From positions 238,501 to 302,500 of the forward strand of contig JAKOGI010000347.1 in the NCBI GenBank assembly GCA_029747015.1: DNA of 64,000 nucleotides, in the 5' to 3' direction. Below the pieces are notes generated by a model, which had not been told where the DNA came from, made no database searches, and saw only the letters and a program-made list of their open reading frames with translations. The position numbers were made by a program, and so were the translations under genes. How positions within the stretch are numbered: the first letter of the stretch is position 1; every line of letters begins with the position of its first letter. The stretch comes from Carnegiea gigantea (lineage: Eukaryota; Streptophyta; Magnoliopsida; Caryophyllales; Cactaceae). Shown here piece by piece: positions 57,890-64,000 of this stretch.

Positions 57890-59237
57890 GGGTACAATCA
57901 GTACCCAATCTGGTATACTCGTTCTAACTCTTCTCCCTCCTTTTTACTTTCTTTATTCTTCTTTTTATTTAGTTGTGGATAGTAGGATTGTGTTTTTGTT
58001 GGTGATCATCTTGAGTTACAATTTGGGATGTTGTTGAGCCATTGATGGCTATGATCACCATTTTTGTATTTTTGTGTATATTTGTGTGTTTTGCGTTGGT
58101 GATGACTCTCAACTCCCAATGAGGACATTGTGAGATTTAGGTGTGGGGGTGGGGTCATCTCCCTTTTGTTCTTATTTTTGTAAAACTTTTTTCATTTTTG
58201 TGTAAATTTTTCCAATTTTTCTCCTTTTTGTATAATCTTTTCTTTTCCTTTTGAATTTAGGGGAGTTTTGTACTATTTGGTCAGCCTTGATTTCCGGTAC
58301 TTTGACTATTAGCTCGTATATAAGTATAATGTGCGTGATAGATATTCATCCCCAGTCTGTCGTTTTAGGCCTCAGTTCTAACCCCAACAGTCCATTGTAA
58401 TTTTGCAATCCAGTCCTAATTTATGTATTATCATCATCTTACATTCTTAGTCTTTCATGATCAGCTCTCCCACTTGTTTACTACACAGTTCCCTTTGTAT
58501 GTGCTTGCACCCCCTTTTCCAAAAACAAAAGCAAAAACAAACAGATTCAAGTGCTACTGGGTGTATCCCTTTGAGACGTGGCAAAAGTTTGTAATGAAAA
58601 AAAATAATGAAAAGAAAAAAAAGTGGGAAAGAAAAGAGTTTGGAATGATAAGTACCCTTTTGAGGCATGCGCTATTGGGTGTTACCCTTTGAGGCAATAC
58701 TGCAACTGGGGAAGCTTGCTTTCCATGCTAGCCATTCAAAAAGGTAGCTTGTGTCAGTTACATAGGATTGAGTTTGATTTTGGTAGACCAAGTTTTAGGG
58801 TGATGATACACTTGCACACTAGGCACCAGGATGGATTCAATGTTCTCATGCGTCGTGGGGTGAAAAGTTGATGTCTGGATGCCATTCTTTGGAATGATGT
58901 ATCCTAAAATGCATGTAATGCTTGTGTACAGACTGATACTTGAGCTACTAGGGGGTTTTGGTTGATTCGATTGTGTACAGTTTATCCCAATGTATATATT
59001 GTGTTTTGTCATTTTTATTTTTCAATTTTTGTTTTTCTTTTCTTTGTTTTTCCTTTTTGAGATTTTGTGGGTATATCTTCTGCAAACCCTCACGAGACCT
59101 TACTCGTCCACTTGGGGAAACCAAGGGGTTTAAAGGGCTTGTTGCATACGCTAAATGCAATCGCGATTCCTGCGAAAGTGAGTTAGGTTCCTTGGTTAGT
59201 TTTCTTTTGTTTTGCTCGAGGATGAGCAAAAGATAGG
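57890..59237 (+). other. Non-coding 3' interior of plus-strand TR-GAG
   Basis: This is a T-rich region colinear with the interior of the minus-strand copy, ending in GCTCGAGGATGAGCAAAAG just ahead of the purine tract. Open frames here are interrupted in the sister copy. Confidence 0.65.
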
Positions 59238-59249
59238 TGTAGGGGTATT
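59238..59249 (+). other. Polypurine tract of plus-strand TR-GAG
   Basis: TGTAGGGGTATT directly precedes the 3' LTR, the same arrangement as in the minus-strand copy. Confidence 0.8.
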
Positions 59250-60627
59250 TGTTAGGCGATAATTTGTCGCATTTTACATGCCTTTTTCGCCTAATCTTAG
59301 CTTGTATAATAACGTAATCTTTAGAGTTTCTCTTGTTTTATTCAGTATTCTTTGAGATTTTTACTTGTTTTGTTTATTCTTGTAGGTAATAAGTTGAACT
59401 AAGAAAATACCGCGAAAAGGGGCGAAAAAGGATCAAAACAGGCGAAAAGATGGAAAACGGAGCCATCCGGGCAAAACCGGCCAGCAATGTGGCACGCCCA
59501 CCTCGTGCCACATCGCACGGTGGGCCCGTGCCTCTTCCTATTCGCGTACGCTGTTTCATTCTCGCCGAGTCCTATTTAAACGCACTTCCTTCATGGTTTT
59601 CGGGGGGGTTCCTCCTTCGACTTTTCTAGGTTAGTTTAGTTTAGGTTTGAGCGAATAAAAACCCCATTGAGGGGATTAGATTAGGATTGGTCGGGATTAA
59701 TTTGTGGATTCAAGACTTTGGATTGCGAATTTCTTCCTATCAAGCATAAGTTTTCTCCTCTCTTCTCTTTCATTTCATGTATTTTTCTTATATTGGATTT
59801 CGTTAATTCAGTTTATGTGTTTGACTCTTGTATGATTTAGATGCTTAGTTTTTATCATTATTTCATGTTAGATTGCTTGTTAAAGTAGATTCGTTTCACT
59901 CTCTTTTTTCTTTAATTCATGTTCGTTAGTTTAAGTTTGAGTTTGGGTTTCTGTGATTTATTGATGATTAGTTGGTAGATTTTGTGGGCTTGGATTGTGA
60001 TTAGCCTCTTGATGGCTAATTAATCTTGTTTTAGGCCTAACCATACCCAAATCTATGCTTAAAATCTAGAGTTTTTCCTCACGCCTGCCAAGTGTTCGAT
60101 GAAATGCTTGAGAGAGCTTTCATCCATATTTTTGGGCGATTGACTTATGCTGAGAGGTGAGGTCAATTAGCTAGTGTGGGAGAGGGAATAGCCGAGTTCG
60201 GGATATGAAAATAGTATCCGAATCGAGTTAGGTCCGAGGTTGCTGGTTTTGTGGTCTAATTGGGCTAACCACATGAAAATAGGTGGTTAGGCTAACTAGA
60301 CTAGCTCATGACCCTTGAGAGAGGGCTTGGGTGGCCTTTGATGGTGCAACCGATCATCTCTAGTTCATGATGTAGTTTGGGTAGGTTAGGACTCGTCTTG
60401 GTTAGTTGATTCATTCATTGGTCAAATCACAACTCTAAGTCGCCTTTTCTATGTTTGTAGCGTAGTTTAGTTTTTCCTCCTTCGCCTTTGATCTCGCCTA
60501 AATTGATACGCTCTAGTGAACTCTGATAGTTGAAAACACAATTCCCTGCGGACGACACCCCAAGTACTCAACGATACACCTTGCACTTGGGGTTTATAAA
60601 TATTAAAACTCTGTTCTATCCATAATA
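59250..60627 (+). repeat. 3' LTR of plus-strand TR-GAG
   Basis: It is nearly identical to the 5' LTR except that the palindrome array (59486-59545) is shorter: the GTGCCACGTGGCAC unit is lost and the spacing contracted. Confidence 0.9.
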
Positions 60628-60637
60628 AGTACACCAC

Positions 60638-60639
<2 letters not shown>

Positions 60640-60669
<30 letters not shown>

Positions 60670-60857
60670 ATATATCTATTATATATATATAGTTATATAT
60701 ATATCTTAATATAATTCTATATAGATCTGGGTGTGGTGTGTGGTGTGTGTGGTATATATACATATATATATATATATGAATATGTGTATATATGTATATG
60801 TATATAAATATATAGATATATATTATATAATTATTATATATATGGCATGATATATAT

Positions 60858-60910
<53 letters not shown>

Positions 60911-61595
60911 TATAGATGTGTATATATAGGCATTATGTAATATGTATTTATATGTATCTGTATATAGTATGTGTAGACATAATATGAATATATATATATA
61001 TAGATAGATAGATATATTATATTATATGTATATAGATAGAGACATAGAAAATATTACATACATATAGATAGATAGATATATAGAGATTATATATGATCTA
61101 TATTAATATAGGTATATAATGGGTATTGTTACTTATATAATATAGAATATATTATTGCTAATATATATATATATATATAATATATATATATATAATATAT
61201 AGATATATAGATATAGATATATATATATATCATACATATACATATATATAAATGTGTGTATATAGATATATATATATATATATAATATATATATCATAGA
61301 GATAATAATAAGAATAATGTCTGTGTATGCATATATAGTATATATATTATACATATATATATATACAGATAATATATATATATATGTTATTATATGGGTA
61401 TATAGATATATATAAATATATATCGTATAGATATATGTGTGTGTGTATCGTGCGCGCATGAGGGTGTGTGTGCGTGGTTGCATATATATATACTAATATA
61501 TCTATATATATATATATTATATATATATATTATATTATATATATATTGTATATGTATATATATATATATAGTATTGATATATATATATATACACG
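60640..61595. repeat. AT-rich complex microsatellite
   Basis: TA, TATC, GATA and GTGT tracts are interspersed for nearly 1 kb. It is the right-hand counterpart of the array at 54701-55078, separated by the TR-GAG insertion. Confidence 0.92.
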
Positions 61596-62299
61596 AAGTA
61601 CATGAGTTGTAGTAAATTTGCTAATTGTTTGAGCACTTTTTCCTTACCCAAAAATGAATATGAATTCGTTTCATGTTTCGTACAAGTTATTGATTTTGCA
61701 CTATTTTATGAATTCATTTTATAAAATCTAAAATGTGTTTTAGAATTTGCGAGTGAGATCTGAATACGTTTCACGTTATCTATAATTATATAAATGTGTT
61801 TTATATAATGTTCTCTGGGCTTCAATGTACTTCTTTTGTAACATGTCATTATTCGAGTATGTTTCAAAATAAAGATTCATTTTATTATACAAATATGTTA
61901 TATATAAGAATCTGAATTTTATGGTTGATGTGTCATTGATAAAGTTTTAAACGACATATTAGTAGTTATATAAATTTATTTTCTATAATATATAACTTCA
62001 TGTAAATGTATTTTACATGATTTAACTTAATATCTTTGTGATATTTCTAAAGTGTTAATTGATTTAACCATAATGCCTTGTATAAATTTTATTTTATGGA
62101 ATAATGTGATAACTAAATTACAGAAATTTCTAATTCATGTTTCTATGTGATGATTATGAGCTTAGCAAAATTTTCGATCATGTGACATGACATAAATGAT
62201 GGAGTTTTTGATAATTTAATTATTTAAAAATATGCCTAATGTCCATAGTTTGAAATATATACTTCTAGATATGGCAATTAAAATATGGTTGGTAATTTA
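61596..62299 (+). other. AT-rich Copia leader
   Basis: This non-coding stretch leads into the gag relic. I see only AT-rich spacer with repeated TATAAATGTGTTTTA-like segments. Confidence 0.4.
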
Positions 62300-62780
62300 T
62301 TTACCAATGAAAAGCTTGATAGCATTGACTATAACACAAAGTGTCAGAAGATTCAATTTCTTATGAACAAGAGTGAAGTGTTAGAACACTCGTCAGGTTC
62401 TGGGTCTCCTAGAATGGCAAAGATGGTACTACTAGTGAGCAGTGTTGAGAACACTTAAGGGCTTACCAAAAATGCTTCGAGAATGGATCGATCAACATGT
62501 TATCTTTTATCGTATTGCATCAATGATGATCTAGTGAGGGAATTGAAAGTTACCCCATTGTTGAGTACACATGGGATTAGCTTAGCATCAGGTTGGCCAG
62601 ATTCATTTTCTCTTAAGGTTCCGGACCTAATGTTGGTATTGCCAAAACGAAAAAGGCTAAGGAAAATAAAGAGATGAATATAGCACATGTGAAGTGCTAC
62701 AACTATGTAAATAAGGGATCTTGCGCTTGGGATTGTCCTAAGCTCATTAAGGTGCCTTCTTTCATAGTTAGCCCTGAATA
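62300..62780 (+). pseudogene. gag: Copia gag relic
   Basis: It begins LFTNEKLDSIDYNTKCQKIQ, matching the Copia gag pattern KL...NY..W..KIQFLL. Then CINDDLVREL (62519-62548) is the conserved M.DDL.REFE block. After a frame change the zinc knuckle region appears as CYNYVNKGSCAWDCP (62695-62739), with the second Cys changed to Tyr and the His to Cys. Frame changes and stops show decay. The protease follows directly. Confidence 0.75.
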
Positions 62781-62814
62781 ATATATGCGCTCCCAAGAAT
62801 TTGTTGCTAACTGT

Positions 62815-63560
62815 GATCCCTAGTGGGTGGAAGACATGGGAGCAGCCAAGCACATAGTTCAAGAACGAATTGATTTTATGAATTTTCATCGCTACATGGA
62901 GGGTTCGCAAATTTTCATTTTTGGTAATGATCGTGAAGAAGTTGTCCTCAAAATAAGGACATATCTCCGTAAAGGGAGTGTGTTGCTTCTTCGTAACGCT
63001 CTCTATGTACCTAGGGTGCGATGTTCTTGTGTATCTTTTGTTTCTGAGATTAGTTTTCTCTTTAATTTTCATCTAGATGTCTTTGACATCATATACAATG
63101 GCAATTTGTTTAGTCATACCACATTGAATTGACTTTTTGATGTTTTGGACAAAACATAATAACTTCCATCTTTGCCTCATTTTCGACTTTGTTTTAGGCA
63201 TGCTCGACTTGGCCATGGGGGCCAAGATAGAGTTGTCAAACTAGCTAAATATGGTCTTTTAAGGCCAACTCATTAGAGTTAAGTTGCGCATGTGTGAGTC
63301 AAGTTTAACCAACAAAGCAACCATAAAGTCTTTTAGTAAGGCTTCGAGGGCATCGAATCCTTTAGAATTCATTCACTCCAGACATCGACGAACCCATGAA
63401 TGTGAAGGCACATCATAGAGTAATATATTATTCATGATATAGGTACGTGTACCTATTATCTCACCACTATTAGGTACTTGATGCATTTATATACTTTATA
63501 ACAGTAGTATGACACAATTGGAAAGATATATTAGAAGTTTTCAAACCAATTGAGATCATG
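62815..63560 (+). pseudogene. Copia protease and integrase N-terminal relic
   Basis: WVEDMGAAKHIVQERIDF holds the protease active site as D-M-G-A (62833-62844) instead of D-S-G-A. The block SVLLLRNALYVPRVR and then FNFHLDVFDI follow as in related Copia elements. A stop occurs at 63130. The gag-pre-integrase motif HARLGHGGQDRVVKLAKYGLL is at about 63199, followed by a decayed integrase core beginning (SRYVYLLSHHY, about 63437). The DDE residues cannot be traced further, and the remainder is truncated or lost. Confidence 0.78.
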
Positions 63561-64000
63561 AAATGAATTCCCATAATGTCGATTTTCTTCAAAATGAGTT
63601 CTCAAGATTTTGGTGAAATTTAAAAATGACTTCGAGTTGTATGAGTTGCAACAGGATCTTTAACCATCTCTTGGTGAGGGGGAGGATTAAGATTTTTAAC
63701 TAAGTCACTGAGGATGGTACACCTTCCGTATTTGATAGGAATCGTGAAGATTTATCTATTAAGGAGAATGAGATTCGTTCTTCAAATGTTGTGAAGAGTC
63801 AGCCTGATAATGAGATTTATCCTCAATCTCCCATTCCTGAACATACAGTTAGTCTACACGTTCAGGATCCCACCTCCAGTGAATAGTAAAAATATTTCTC
63901 TCTATGCTCAGGGTCCTATGCCTCTTAGGGAAAGGGGGAGGGATTCCTAATTACATAACTCTTAGAGAAAGGGGGAGGAATTTCTCACCTAGGCAGACAA
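63561..64000 (+). other. Decayed Copia linker region and duplicated purine-rich motif
   Basis: The segment is acidic-linker-like in part but has no solid domain. At the end a purine-rich unit CTTAGGGAAAGGGGGAGG (63924-63941) recurs as CTTAGAGAAAGGGGGAGG (63961-63978). Another G-rich tract lies at about 63676-63689. Confidence 0.45.

Larger units (their letters stand above)
55079..60627 (+). mobile_element. Non-autonomous gag-only LTR element (TR-GAG type), plus strand
   Basis: LTRs at 55079-56491 (1,413 bp) and 59250-60627 (1,378 bp) start TGTTAGGCG. The 5' copy ends TAACA and the 3' copy TAATA. A tRNA-Asp-type PBS follows the 5' LTR, and TGTAGGGGTATT precedes the 3' LTR. The 2.76 kb interior holds one long gag-like frame and no polymerase. 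It is related to the minus-strand element at 13803-19343: R/U5, PBS and gag are similar, while U3 differs. It lies inside microsatellite DNA, and flanks TATGT and AGTAC do not form a target duplication. Confidence 0.88.

Noticed and set aside
61133..61483. 116-codon minus-strand frame rich in Tyr and Ile
   Set aside because: It is another microsatellite artefact within 60640-61595.
62500..63072. 190-codon minus-strand open frame
   Set aside because: It is antisense to recognisable Copia gag and protease motifs on the plus strand and has no motif of its own.

Overview
This 64 kb window looks like repeat-dense, gene-poor nuclear DNA of a flowering plant. The evidence is a stack of plant-type retrotransposons: LTR elements primed by initiator-Met and Asp tRNAs, Copia and Ty3 polymerases in several states of decay, an L1-type LINE, a SINE-like retroposon and CACTA-type termini. 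It also carries low-complexity CT-rich leaders and AT/AC microsatellites. I see no rRNA, tRNA or CRISPR array, and no intact host gene. The species cannot be named from the sequence. Almost every coding trace is a transposon relic interrupted by stops. In the 2.3-7.4 kb Copia copy most stops can be explained by C-to-T or G-to-A changes (TGG to TAG/TGA, CGA to TGA, CAA to TAA), the pattern expected of old methylated repeats.

Layout, left to right. (1) 1-286 is a probable CACTA terminus; 800-1030 is a minus-strand Copia RNase H relic. (2) 2330-7431 is a complete but degenerate Copia element with a perfect ATATG target duplication, inserted just downstream of an exon-like ATG segment. (3) 7437-11.7 kb is T-rich DNA without recognisable genes, with a CACTA-like end at 9552. 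(4) 11.7-19.7 kb is LTR-like DNA split by a minus-strand gag-only element of TR-GAG type (13803-19343). (5) 20.6-22.05 kb is a minus-strand Copia relic. (6) 22288-42912 is a three-level nest. The outermost layer is a minus-strand non-autonomous element with TA...CA ends and several polypurine tracts. A Ty3 element (23194-40805) sits inside its 3' LTR. An 11 kb large retrotransposon derivative (LARD, 29692-40647) sits inside the Ty3 3' LTR. (7) 43-50 kb holds a Copia integrase scrap and a LINE relic split by a 3.7 kb LTR-like element, which itself carries a SINE-like insertion with a 14 bp target duplication. (8) 50.2-51.9 kb holds Ty3 Tat-lineage fragments in opposite orientations. (9) About 53 kb to the right edge is a second Copia element. 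Its long leader contains AT/AC microsatellites and a plus-strand copy of the TR-GAG family (55079-60627). Its gag, protease and integrase traces run from 62.3 kb toward the window end.

Functionally, at least three families here keep LTRs and priming signals but lack a polymerase: the TR-GAG pair, the LARD and the TA...CA element. They would depend on enzymes from autonomous relatives. The best candidates for follow-up are the two related gag-only elements, the Sirevirus-like non-autonomous element, the LARD, and the palindrome array in the TR-GAG U3 region.
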